DNA of 64,000 nucleotides, from contig JBCBZG010000018.1 in the NCBI GenBank assembly GCA_039815465.1, positions 23,562-87,561 of the forward strand, written 5' to 3'. Origin of the DNA: Shimia_B sp039815465. GTDB taxonomy: Bacteria > Pseudomonadota > Alphaproteobacteria > Rhodobacterales > Rhodobacteraceae. The notes under the pieces were generated by a model. It saw only the letters and a program-made list of their open reading frames with translations, had not been told where the DNA came from and did no database searches. Positions 1-8,239 of this stretch are shown piece after piece. Made by a program: the position numbers and the translations under genes. The stretch's first letter is position 1. Each line of letters starts with the position of its first letter.

Positions 1-1
1 C

Positions 2-406
2 CGGCTAGAGGATTCGCTCGTCAGCCTGATGGATGACCTGGAGATGATGACGTCCCACAATGACGTGCTTCACCTTACGATCGCCATCAACTACGGGGGC
101 CGCGACGAGGTCACGCGCGCCGCGCGCCGCCTCGCCTTCGAGATCGAACAAGGCCGCCTGACCCACAAAGACGTGGACGCAGAATGTCTCGCCGGGTTCC
201 TCGACACCCGCTTTTTGCCCGACCCCGACCTCGTCATCCGCACCAGCGGTGAGGCGCGGATTTCGAACTTTTTGCTCTGGCAGTCCGCCTATTCGGAATA
301 CGAATTTGTGGACACGCTCTGGCCCGACTTCCGGGCGGAGGAGTTTCAAAAGATCGTCGCACGCTTTGGCACGCGCGAGCGTCGCTACGGTGGCGTGACG
401 GCGTGA
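2..406 (+). CDS. uppS: Isoprenyl (undecaprenyl) diphosphate synthase, C-terminal part
   Basis: Cis-prenyltransferase that condenses isopentenyl-PP onto farnesyl-PP to make undecaprenyl-PP, the lipid carrier for peptidoglycan and other envelope polymers. The reading frame is open at the left edge, so only about 134 C-terminal residues of a protein usually near 240-250 are present. Visible family motifs are IAINYGGR and, further on, DPDLVIRTSGE followed by SNFLLWQSAY, which contain substrate-binding Arg and Ser residues. It is followed 10 bases later by cdsA, the usual alphaproteobacterial order. The identification is firm; the true start lies outside the window. Confidence 0.95.
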   Translation, partial: RLEDSLVSLMDDLEMMTSHNDVLHLTIAINYGGRDEVTRAARRLAFEIEQGRLTHKDVDAECLAGFLDTRFLPDPDLVIRTSGEARISNFLLWQSAYSEYEFVDTLWPDFRAEEFQKIVARFGTRERRYGGVTA

Positions 407-416
407 GCCCGCGCCC

Positions 417-1211
417 ATGACGCCCTCCCATTGGGAAGACCTCGCGCCGCGCCTGATCTCGGGCGCGGTGATGGCGGCGATTGGTGTCGCAGGTGTGATC
501 CTGGGCGGCGTGTGGTTTCAGATGCTCACCGTCTTTGTCACCGCCGTGATGGTGTGGGAACTTTGGACGATGATCAGCCCCGATGCGCCGGTGCCGGGGA
601 TGCTGCTCGCGGCGGGTACGGCCTCCGTGCTGTCGGGGCTCTTTGCCGACTCTGTCGTGGCGATCTTTGTGCTCGTGCCGCCAGCGCTCGGGCTTCTCGT
701 CCTCAAGCGGGAGCGTCTAACATTCGGCGCCTTTGCCGTGGCGATCACTCTCGCTGGGTGGGGGCTCGTCACGTTTCGCGAAACCTATGGGATGGGGTGG
801 ATCCTTTGGTTGATCCTCGTCGTCGTTGTTACTGATATCGCAGGATATTTCGCAGGTCGCGCCTTTGGTGGGCCGAAGTTTTGGCCCGCCGTATCACCCA
901 AAAAAACCTGGTCTGGCACCGTGGCGGGCTGGGTCGGGGCCGCCATTGTCGGCGTGGCCTTCATGGGCGTGTCGCCCACCGGATGGGGGCTCGTGTGGAT
1001 ATCGGTGTTAGTGAGCTTTGCCAGCCAAATGGGCGACATCGCCGAATCCGCGCTCAAACGCCGGATGAAGGTGAAAGACAGCTCCACACTCATCCCCGGC
1101 CACGGCGGTCTCTTTGACCGCTTCGACGGGCTGCTCGGCGCGTCGCTCGCGCTGTTGGTGGCCGCCTATGTGCTCGATATCCCGCAGATCATGCTCTGGA
1201 CGGTGCCGTGA
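417..1211 (+). CDS. cdsA: Phosphatidate cytidylyltransferase (CDP-diglyceride synthase)
   Basis: Inner-membrane enzyme that makes CDP-diacylglycerol from phosphatidic acid and CTP, the precursor of all phospholipids. The 264 residues are mostly hydrophobic helices, and the C-terminal third holds the CDS family signature at about residues 211-237 (SALKRR, then K-D, then GHGGLFDRFD). SPKKTWSG at 160-167 is also typical. It starts 10 bases after uppS and is probably co-transcribed. The next gene in most relatives would be dxr, but here it is rseP, 104 bases away. Confidence 0.96.
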   Translation: MTPSHWEDLAPRLISGAVMAAIGVAGVILGGVWFQMLTVFVTAVMVWELWTMISPDAPVPGMLLAAGTASVLSGLFADSVVAIFVLVPPALGLLVLKRERLTFGAFAVAITLAGWGLVTFRETYGMGWILWLILVVVVTDIAGYFAGRAFGGPKFWPAVSPKKTWSGTVAGWVGAAIVGVAFMGVSPTGWGLVWISVLVSFASQMGDIAESALKRRMKVKDSSTLIPGHGGLFDRFDGLLGASLALLVAAYVLDIPQIMLWTVP

Positions 1212-1315
1212 CCTTGGCCCTGGTGTGAAAACGCGCGTGAAACGACGGTGAACCGGGGTTGAAGCGCGGCGCAAATGGCCTCACATCCCACCAAGAGCAG
1301 CTGAAAGGGGCGTAA

Positions 1316-2665
1316 ATGGACCTCACCGGTATCATCTCCGCGTTTGGCGGGGTCACGTGGGTGGTTGTGACGTTCATCGTCGCGCTCTCGGTGATCGTCG
1401 CGGTCCATGAATACGGCCACTACATCGTGGGCCGCTGGTGCGGGATTAAGGCGGATGTGTTCTCCGTGGGCTTCGGCAAGCCGCTTTACCAACGCACCGA
1501 CCGCCACGGGACGGTCTGGCAAATCGCGCTTTTGCCCTTTGGCGGCTACGTCAAATTCCGCGGCGACGCCAATGCCGCCTCCGCAGGGGCCGATGGCGCT
1601 GTCATGTCGTCGCTCAGCAACGAGGAACGACGCGCGACCATGGCCGGGGCCCCGCTTTGGGCACGGTCGGCCACGGTTGCCGCAGGCCCCGTGTTCAACT
1701 TCGTCCTTTCCGCCCTCATCTTTGCCGCGTTCTTTCTGGTGAATGGGGAGGCCAAGGACCCTCCAACCATCCGCACCCTCGTGCCCATGCCCGTCGTGAC
1801 GGAGCTTGCGCCAGGCGATGAAATCGTTGCCGTTGAGGGGCTTGAGGTCACAACGACCGACGATCTCACCGCGCTGCGCGATGAGCTGCCGCGCCAGGCG
1901 ACGCTGCGCTACACGGTCCGCCGCGATGGCGCGCAGATCAACGTCACCGGGCCCCATGTCTCCCCGCCGTTGGTGCGGGCCGTGTCGCTCGACAGCGCCG
2001 CCCAAGACGCCGGTATTGAGGAGGGCGACGTCGTCACCGCCATCGATGGGGAGGCTGTCGCGGTCTTCGACGACATGATCGCAATCGTCCAACGCACCCA
2101 AGGCAAACCGCTGTCCATCGACGTCTGGCGGGCAGGGGAGACGCTGACCTTTACCCTTGAACCCCGCGCCACCGACGAACGCCAGGCTGGCGGCGGGTTC
2201 GAGACGAACTACCGCATCGGCCTGCGCGGCGGGACGTTCTTTGACCCCGTCACCCAGGCTGTGGGCCCGGTGCAGGCCGTCACGACCGCCGTGTCCCAAG
2301 TGTGGCTGATCATCGTGGCCTCGCTCGACGGGCTTTGGAACATCGTCACGGGCGTCATCGGCACCTGCAACCTGTCAGGCCCCGTGGGCATCGCCACCAC
2401 CGCGGGCACCATGGCCGCACTTGGGATCGATGATTTCATCTGGTTCATCGCCTTTATCTCCACCGCGGTGGGGCTCGTGAACCTCTTTCCCATCCCCGTG
2501 CTCGATGGCGGGCACCTCGTGCTCCACGCCTATGAGGCGATCGCGCGCCGCCCACCGTCGGACCGCGTGATGAGCAGCCTGACGATGGTGGGGCTCTTTT
2601 TCGTGCTCTTTGTGATGATATTTGGCCTGACCAACGACATCTGGTGCCGATTTATCTTGCCCTAG
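1316..2665 (+). CDS. rseP: RIP metalloprotease RseP (site-2 protease)
   Basis: Intramembrane zinc protease that clips membrane-anchored anti-sigma factors and remnant signal peptides. The HEYGH zinc motif is at residues 31-35 inside the first transmembrane helix, and the third ligand region LDGG is near 396-399 in a C-terminal helix. The periplasmic middle holds PDZ-like segments (GDEIVAVEG and GDVVTAIDGE). At 449 residues it matches the family. An AAAGGGG ribosome site precedes the ATG. It sits between cdsA and bamA as in other alphaproteobacteria. Confidence 0.97.
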   Translation: MDLTGIISAFGGVTWVVVTFIVALSVIVAVHEYGHYIVGRWCGIKADVFSVGFGKPLYQRTDRHGTVWQIALLPFGGYVKFRGDANAASAGADGAVMSSLSNEERRATMAGAPLWARSATVAAGPVFNFVLSALIFAAFFLVNGEAKDPPTIRTLVPMPVVTELAPGDEIVAVEGLEVTTTDDLTALRDELPRQATLRYTVRRDGAQINVTGPHVSPPLVRAVSLDSAAQDAGIEEGDVVTAIDGEAVAVFDDMIAIVQRTQGKPLSIDVWRAGETLTFTLEPRATDERQAGGGFETNYRIGLRGGTFFDPVTQAVGPVQAVTTAVSQVWLIIVASLDGLWNIVTGVIGTCNLSGPVGIATTAGTMAALGIDDFIWFIAFISTAVGLVNLFPIPVLDGGHLVLHAYEAIARRPPSDRVMSSLTMVGLFFVLFVMIFGLTNDIWCRFILP

Positions 2666-2803
2666 CGAACCGCGTGGTGGGGACTGACGTTCGAGGGCTC
2701 TCTCGTCACCCCAATCGGCCGCGCCAAACGAACTCCCCACCTGTGCCCCATTTCGGCCCCATTCCACCGCGATAGGAGGGCGCAGAGAGAAGGAGCATGT
2801 GCC

Positions 2804-2947
2804 ATGCAGACGATTCACAACAGCGCAAAGGGCCTCGGGCTTTTGGTCAACATCGCCTGGGATCGCCTTTTCTTCGTGGGCGCCATCGCCGCAGCGCTCG
2901 TCGCGTCAAGCCAGCTTGGCAATATCGCGATCCTTGCGGCGTATTAA
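2804..2947 (+). CDS. Small membrane protein, 47 residues, unknown function
   Basis: A short gene between rseP and bamA. An AGGAG site at 2791-2795, eight bases before the ATG, is among the better ribosome sites in the region. The protein begins MQTIHNSAKGLGLL and has one hydrophobic segment (about residues 22-46: FFVGAIAAALVASS, then IAILAAY). A stem-loop follows at 2982-3001. I recognise similar short proteins only in a general way from Rhodobacterales and do not assign a function. The overlapping longer frame beginning at 2797 lacks a ribosome site and is not preferred. Confidence 0.7.
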   Translation: MQTIHNSAKGLGLLVNIAWDRLFFVGAIAAALVASSQLGNIAILAAY

Positions 2948-2981
2948 GCACCGCAATCAGCGACCCTGAGCCGAACTCAGA

Positions 2982-3004
2982 AAAGCGGCCATCGCCGCTT
3001 TGAC
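2982..3004 (+). terminator. Stem-loop after the 47-residue gene
   Basis: AAAGCGGC (2982-2989), loop CATC, GCCGCTTT (2994-3001). The T-tract is short (three), so this is either a weak intrinsic terminator or an attenuator between the small gene and bamA. A smaller CTGAG/CTCAG stem lies just upstream. Confidence 0.5.
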
Positions 3005-3057
3005 AGGTTCCGCAATACCCGATAACACCAAAGAAAAATCGGGTAGGGGACGCCGTT

Positions 3058-5388
3058 ATGATACGGGTATTGTCCGGGCTAACATATCAGCCCTTGGCGT
3101 GGGCACGCCGTTCAGCAGCACTTATCGCGTTGGGCCTGTCGCTCACCCTGGTGACGGAGGCGTATGCCCAGTCCCAGATCACGCGCGTGGCCATCGACGG
3201 CAACCGCCGGATCGAAACCTCCACCATCTTGTCGTTCGGCGGCATCGAAGTGGGCCGCCCGATGAGCGCCGCCGACGTCAACGACGCCGTCCAGCGCATC
3301 CGCGGCACAGGGCTGTTTGAAAGCGTCGACGCGATCCCATCCGGCAACAGCCTGACCATCGTCGTGGTCGAATTCCCAACCGTGAACCGCATCGCGTTCG
3401 AGGGGAACCGCCGCCTGGCTGATGAGGACCTCGAACGCATCGTGCGCTCCCAGCCGCGGCGCGTCTTTAACCCGGCCATCGCCGAACAGGACGCCGAATC
3501 CATCACCCAAGCCTATGCCGACCAGGGCCGTCTGGCCGCGACCGTCGACGCCAAGATCATCCGTCGCTCCGACAACCGCGTCGACCTCGTTTATGAGATC
3601 ACCGAAGGCGGCATTGTGGAGATTGAGCGGATCAGCTTTGTCGGCAACCGATCCTTCTCCGACCGGCGCCTGCGCGGGATCCTGGAAACCAAGCAGGCGG
3701 GCCTTTTACGCGCTATCGTGCGCCGCGATACATTCGTCGAAGACCGCATCGAATTCGACAAACAGGTGCTGCGCGACTTCTACAACTCCCGCGGCTATGT
3801 GGATTTCGAAACCGTCAGCGTGGCCTCCGAACTGGCACCTGAACGCGACGGGTTCTTTATCACGTTCAACGTCGTCGAAGGGCAGCAATTCCGCTTTGGA
3901 GAGATCACGGCATCGACGCTTCTTGGCGATGTGGACGCGGACGAATTCCTCGACGCGCTGCAAATCCGTTCCGGCTCTGTCTATACCCCGTTCGAGGTGG
4001 AGCGGAACATCGACCGGTTGGAGACTTTGGCGCTCAACAACGGGCTTAACTTTATCAGCGTTGTGCCGCGCGTGACCCGCAACGACCGCGACCTGACGCT
4101 CGATGTGGATTTTGAGATCACCCGCGGCCCCCGCGTCTTCGTCGAACGCATCGATATCGAGGGCAACACGACGACGCTCGACCGCGTCATCCGCCGCCAA
4201 TTCCGCGTGGCCGAAGGTGACCCGTTCAACCCGCGCGAAATCCGCCGCAGCGCCGAACGCATCCGCGCCCTTGGCTTTTTCGGCGTGGCCGACGTCAACG
4301 CGCGCGAGGGCTCCCGCCCAGACCGTGTGATTGTGGATGTGGATGTCACCGAACAGCCCACGGGATCGCTGTCTTTCGGCGGTAACTACTCGTCCGAGAA
4401 CGGCTTTGGCGTCGTGGCAGAGTTCAACGAACGCAACTTTCTGGGCCGAGGTCAGCGCCTCAGCTTCCGGCTGTCCACAAGTGCCGAAAACTCCATCTTT
4501 TCGGTCCGCTTTACCGAACCCGGGATGTTTGACCGCGACCTCCAGGGGTCCTTCAATTTCTCCTACCAGCGCACGGATCTCGACGACGCTCAGTACGACA
4601 CGTCCGAGCTGCGCATCGCGCCTGCGCTCACCTTCCCCGTGTCTGAAAACGGGCGCCTGCAGGTGGGCGGCTTCGGGGCCAACAATGACCTCTTTGACGT
4701 GTCTTCTCCGTCCTCCGGCATCCTCACGGCTGAGGGCGGGCGCGATGACGCCACGAATTACGGACTGTTTTACAACTACAGCTTCGACAACCGCCGCACG
4801 GGTCTCGACCCGCAATCGGGCTTTGTGCTGCGCTTCGGGCAGGAGTTCGGCTTTGGCGACACCACTTATATCCGCACGACCGCCCTTGCAGCCGCCGAAA
4901 CCCGCGTTTTGGGTGAGGATTTGACGCTGCGCGCCACGCTCGAAGGCGGGGCGCTCAACTACTCCTCCGGCGACAGCCGCGTCACCGACCGCTTCTTCCT
5001 ATCTTCGTCACGTATGCGCGGCTTCACCTCCCAGGGCATCGGCCCGCGTGAGGTCGACACCGGCGGCAACACCTTCAACGACGCGCTCGGCGGCGAACTC
5101 TTTGCCGTGGCTCGGCTCGAAGCGGAATTCCCCATCGGCCTGCCGGAGGAATACGGCATCTCCGGCGGGGTGTTCTATGACTACGGCTCTGTCTGGCAGA
5201 TCGGCAATACGTCCGGGAGCACTGGCACGGTGTTCTATGATGACTTCACACCACGCTCCGTGGTCGGGTTTTCGCTCTTTTGGACCTCGCCCATCGGTCC
5301 GCTGCGGTTCAACTTCACCGACACGCTCAGCAAAGAAGAGTTCGACGTCGACACCAACTTTGACCTGACGATCTCGACGCGGTTCTGA
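3058..5388 (+). CDS. bamA: Outer membrane protein assembly factor BamA
   Basis: Central component of the BAM complex that folds and inserts outer-membrane beta-barrel proteins. The 776 residues begin with a signal peptide (hydrophobic core around 20-35, cleavage likely after AYA at about 37). POTRA repeats follow to about residue 430, recognisable by VAIDGNRR, IAFEGNRRL, ISFVGNRSF and IDIEGNTT, and then a C-terminal 16-strand barrel. It ends in Phe (DLTISTRF), the BAM C-terminal signal. The stop overlaps the skp start by one base, so the two are translationally coupled. Confidence 0.98.
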   Translation: MIRVLSGLTYQPLAWARRSAALIALGLSLTLVTEAYAQSQITRVAIDGNRRIETSTILSFGGIEVGRPMSAADVNDAVQRIRGTGLFESVDAIPSGNSLTIVVVEFPTVNRIAFEGNRRLADEDLERIVRSQPRRVFNPAIAEQDAESITQAYADQGRLAATVDAKIIRRSDNRVDLVYEITEGGIVEIERISFVGNRSFSDRRLRGILETKQAGLLRAIVRRDTFVEDRIEFDKQVLRDFYNSRGYVDFETVSVASELAPERDGFFITFNVVEGQQFRFGEITASTLLGDVDADEFLDALQIRSGSVYTPFEVERNIDRLETLALNNGLNFISVVPRVTRNDRDLTLDVDFEITRGPRVFVERIDIEGNTTTLDRVIRRQFRVAEGDPFNPREIRRSAERIRALGFFGVADVNAREGSRPDRVIVDVDVTEQPTGSLSFGGNYSSENGFGVVAEFNERNFLGRGQRLSFRLSTSAENSIFSVRFTEPGMFDRDLQGSFNFSYQRTDLDDAQYDTSELRIAPALTFPVSENGRLQVGGFGANNDLFDVSSPSSGILTAEGGRDDATNYGLFYNYSFDNRRTGLDPQSGFVLRFGQEFGFGDTTYIRTTALAAAETRVLGEDLTLRATLEGGALNYSSGDSRVTDRFFLSSSRMRGFTSQGIGPREVDTGGNTFNDALGGELFAVARLEAEFPIGLPEEYGISGGVFYDYGSVWQIGNTSGSTGTVFYDDFTPRSVVGFSLFWTSPIGPLRFNFTDTLSKEEFDVDTNFDLTISTRF

Positions 5389-6029
5389 TGCTGCGGTCCC
5401 TGGCAGGCGCGGTTTGGCTGGCGGTAACGTTGGCCACGACGCTGCCCGCCTGGGCGCAGGAGGCGACAGGGCTCCCACGCACCCAAGTGCTTACCATCGA
5501 TTCGTCACGGCTCTATCCCGGGACGTTGCTGGGCCAAGCGTTCATCCAAGTCACGCAGGAGGAACAGCGCCGCCACGCCCAGGGCAACCAAGCGCTCGCC
5601 GCCGAACTCCGCGCCGAAGAGCTTGCCCTAACCGAGCTGCGCGAGACGCTCCCGCGCGAAGACTTCGCCCGCCTCGCCGAGGAATTCGACACACGGGTGG
5701 AGGCCGCCCGGCGGGAACGCGACGAGCTCTTGACCGACATCACCACCCGCGCCGAACAGCAGGAACGCGCCTTTCTCCAGCAGGTGCGCCCCATCCTGGG
5801 CCAGATCATGGCCGAAGCGGGCGCCGTCGTGTTGATGGAGGCGCAGTCCGTGGTGCTCGCAGCGAGCGCCATCGACATCACGGACCTGGCCATCACCCGC
5901 ATCAACGAGGCCACCCAACCCATCGCCCCGCTCGATGACGTCCCGCTCGAAGATGACGCCGACACCGACACCGACACCGACACAGACGCAGACGCCGGCG
6001 ACAGCGAACCCAACCCCCCGGCGGAGTAA
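5388..6029 (+). CDS. skp: OmpH/Skp-family periplasmic chaperone
   Basis: Periplasmic holdase for unfolded outer-membrane proteins on their way to BamA. The 213-residue protein has a signal peptide ending near WAQ (about residue 23). A charged, coiled-coil-prone helical pair (about 55-130) is rich in Glu, Ala and Arg, as in Skp tentacles. The last 30 residues form an acidic tail with an alternating Asp-Thr run coded by a GACACC hexamer repeat (about 5957-5990). The start overlaps the bamA stop (TGATG). Family assignment rests on helix pattern and position rather than strong motifs. Confidence 0.88.
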   Translation: MLRSLAGAVWLAVTLATTLPAWAQEATGLPRTQVLTIDSSRLYPGTLLGQAFIQVTQEEQRRHAQGNQALAAELRAEELALTELRETLPREDFARLAEEFDTRVEAARRERDELLTDITTRAEQQERAFLQQVRPILGQIMAEAGAVVLMEAQSVVLAASAIDITDLAITRINEATQPIAPLDDVPLEDDADTDTDTDTDADAGDSEPNPPAE

Positions 6030-6111
6030 CGCGCGCTGCCCTGCGCTGCCGCTTGCCAGCACCGCGGCCCCTTGATACGCCCCATAGACCATTGCACGAC
6101 GGACGAAACCG

Positions 6112-6573
6112 ATGACAGACGGCCTCAAAAGCGCGGACATTCAGCTGATCCAGCGCCTCATTCCCCACCGCTACCCGTTTTTGCTCGTCGACCGTGTCAC
6201 CGATATCGACGGCACGGCCTCCGCCACGGGCTGGAAAAACGTGACAATGAACGAGCCGCATTTTCAGGGACATTTCCCCGGCACGCCCATCATGCCCGGC
6301 GTCACGATTGTGGAGGCGATGGCCCAAACAGCCGCCGTCATGGTCGGCGTCGCGCTCGATCTCGCGGACAAAGACCTGCTGATTTACTTTATGGCCATCG
6401 ACGGCTGCAAATTTCGGCGCAAGGTCATCCCCGGCGACGTCCTGCGGATGGAGCTTGAGACGCTGCGCGGCAAGGCCGGCGCCAAGGTCTGGAAATTCAA
6501 AGGCCGCGCGACCGTGGATGGGGAGCTCGCCTGCGAGGCGGAGTTCACAGCCATGATGGACCTCACGGCCTAA
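6112..6573 (+). CDS. fabZ: 3-hydroxyacyl-ACP dehydratase FabZ
   Basis: Dehydrates beta-hydroxyacyl-ACP in fatty acid elongation. At 153 residues it has the hot-dog fold signatures HRYPFLLVDRV (19-29) and HFPGTPIMPGVTIVEAMAQ, giving catalytic His54 and Glu68. The lpxA gene starts two bases after its stop, so lipid A and fatty acid synthesis genes are coupled, as usual: both enzymes compete for hydroxymyristoyl-type ACP substrates. Confidence 0.97.
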   Translation: MTDGLKSADIQLIQRLIPHRYPFLLVDRVTDIDGTASATGWKNVTMNEPHFQGHFPGTPIMPGVTIVEAMAQTAAVMVGVALDLADKDLLIYFMAIDGCKFRRKVIPGDVLRMELETLRGKAGAKVWKFKGRATVDGELACEAEFTAMMDLTA

Positions 6574-6575
6574 TC

Positions 6576-7358
6576 GTGGCGGGCATCCATCCCTCCGCTA
6601 TCGTCGAAGACGGCGCCGTCATCGACCCAAGCGCCACCGTGGGCCCGTTTTGCATCATCGGCCCCCATGTCACGCTGGGCGCGGGCGTGGTGCTCAAATC
6701 CCACGTGGTCGTCACCGGCCTGACCGAGATTGGGGAGGACACGACCGTCTTTCCCTTCACCGTGCTGGGCGAAATTCCCCAAGACCTCAAGTTCAAGGGC
6801 GAGGATAGCCGCCTCGTCATCGGCGCGCGCAATCGCATCCGCGAGCATGTGACGATGAACACCGGGACCGAGGGCGGCGGCGGCGTCACACGCATCGGCG
6901 ACGATGGGCTCTATATGGCCGGGTGCCACATCGCCCATGATGCGCATGTGGGCGACAACGTGATTATCGTGAACTCTGCCGCTGTGGCCGGTCACTGCGT
7001 GATCGAAGACGACGTGATCGTGGGCGGGCTCTGCGGCATCCACCAATGGGTGCGCATCGGGCGCGGCGCGATCATCGGCGCGCTATCTATGGTGACCGCT
7101 GACGTCATGCCCCACGGCCTCGTCCAAGGCGCACGGGGGGAGCTTGACGGCCTCAACCTCGTGGGTCTCAAACGCCGCGGCGTGGCCCGGGCCGACATCA
7201 CCGCGCTGCGCGCTGCGTTCCAGATGCTCGCCCAGGGCGAAGGCGCCTTTGTCGACCGCGCCCGACGGCTGGGTGAGGAAAGCGACAGCGCCTATGTCCA
7301 GGACATGGTGCGCTTTATCACCGGCGACAGCGACCGCGGCTTTCTGACCCCAAAATGA
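6576..7358 (+). CDS. lpxA: Acyl-ACP--UDP-N-acetylglucosamine O-acyltransferase
   Basis: First enzyme of lipid A synthesis; moves a 3-hydroxyacyl chain from ACP to UDP-GlcNAc. The start is a GTG two bases after the fabZ stop. The 260 residues show the hexapeptide left-handed beta-helix (IHPSAIVEDGAVIDPSATVG and many I/V-x-x-G-x-x repeats), then a helical C-terminus. The catalytic His is in the CHIAHDAHVGD segment. It overlaps lpxI by four bases (ATGA). Confidence 0.97.
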   Translation: MAGIHPSAIVEDGAVIDPSATVGPFCIIGPHVTLGAGVVLKSHVVVTGLTEIGEDTTVFPFTVLGEIPQDLKFKGEDSRLVIGARNRIREHVTMNTGTEGGGGVTRIGDDGLYMAGCHIAHDAHVGDNVIIVNSAAVAGHCVIEDDVIVGGLCGIHQWVRIGRGAIIGALSMVTADVMPHGLVQGARGELDGLNLVGLKRRGVARADITALRAAFQMLAQGEGAFVDRARRLGEESDSAYVQDMVRFITGDSDRGFLTPK

Positions 7359-8239
7359 CGCTCGCGCTTATTGCCGGGGCAGGGGAGCTCCCTGCGCTGA
7401 TCGCGGAACGGCAGGAGCGTCCGCCTGTGGTGGCCGCGTTGGCGGGCTTTGCGCCGGACGGCCTGACCCCCGACATCACCTTTCGGATCGAACATCTGGG
7501 GTCGACCCTGGCAGAGCTCAAATCGCGCGGCATCACTCAGATTTGCATGGTGGGCCGCGTCGCACGCCCCGCCGTTGATCCCACCGCCATCGACGCGGCC
7601 ACCCGCCCTCTGATCCCGAAACTCATGGCGGCCATGGCCCAGGGGGATGACGGCGCGCTCCGCGGCCTGATCGCGGTGATCGAGGGGGCAGGGTTTGCCG
7701 TGCTGGGCGCCCACAGCCTCGCTGGCGACCTGCTGCCCGCGCCAGGCGTCTTGGCTGGAACCCTGACCGATGGGGCGCAGGCTGACGCCGCCCGCGGCGC
7801 GCAAATCGTGACCGCTATGGGCGCTGCCGATATCGGCCAGGCCTGCGTCGTGGCCCGCGGCCAAGCGCTGGCGGTGGAGGCGCTTCCCGGCACCGATTGG
7901 ATGCTGCGCTCGCTCCTCGTTTCAGGCGGGCCTGCACCTTCTGACCTATCGGATCCGCTCGGCATGGTCTCCGATTGGCTCAGCGGCCCGGCTGCCCCCC
8001 AGACTAAGCCGACCCGCGACCCGGCTCTGCCGCCGGGCGGTATCCTCTATAAGGCGCCGAAACCGGGGCAGGAGCTGCGCGTCGACATGCCCACCATCGG
8101 CCCCGACACGCTCGCCCGCGCGGCGGAGGCTGGGTTGGACGGCGTCGTCGTCGCCGCGGGCGGCGTGCTCGTGCTCAACGCCCCGCGCTGCGCGGAGATT
8201 GCGGAACGCCACGGCATGCTCCTTTGGGTGCGCCCGTGA
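7355..8239 (+). CDS. lpxI: UDP-2,3-diacylglucosamine pyrophosphatase LpxI
   Basis: Hydrolyses UDP-2,3-diacylglucosamine to lipid X, the step done by LpxH in enterobacteria. The 294 residues match the LpxI family (formerly DUF1009): an N-terminal MTLALIAGAGELPALIAER domain and a C-terminal domain with the KAPKPGQELRVDMPTIGPDT stretch and VVVAAGGVLVLN. Its place between lpxA and lpxB, with four-base overlaps on both sides, supports the call. Confidence 0.95.
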   Translation: MTLALIAGAGELPALIAERQERPPVVAALAGFAPDGLTPDITFRIEHLGSTLAELKSRGITQICMVGRVARPAVDPTAIDAATRPLIPKLMAAMAQGDDGALRGLIAVIEGAGFAVLGAHSLAGDLLPAPGVLAGTLTDGAQADAARGAQIVTAMGAADIGQACVVARGQALAVEALPGTDWMLRSLLVSGGPAPSDLSDPLGMVSDWLSGPAAPQTKPTRDPALPPGGILYKAPKPGQELRVDMPTIGPDTLARAAEAGLDGVVVAAGGVLVLNAPRCAEIAERHGMLLWVRP

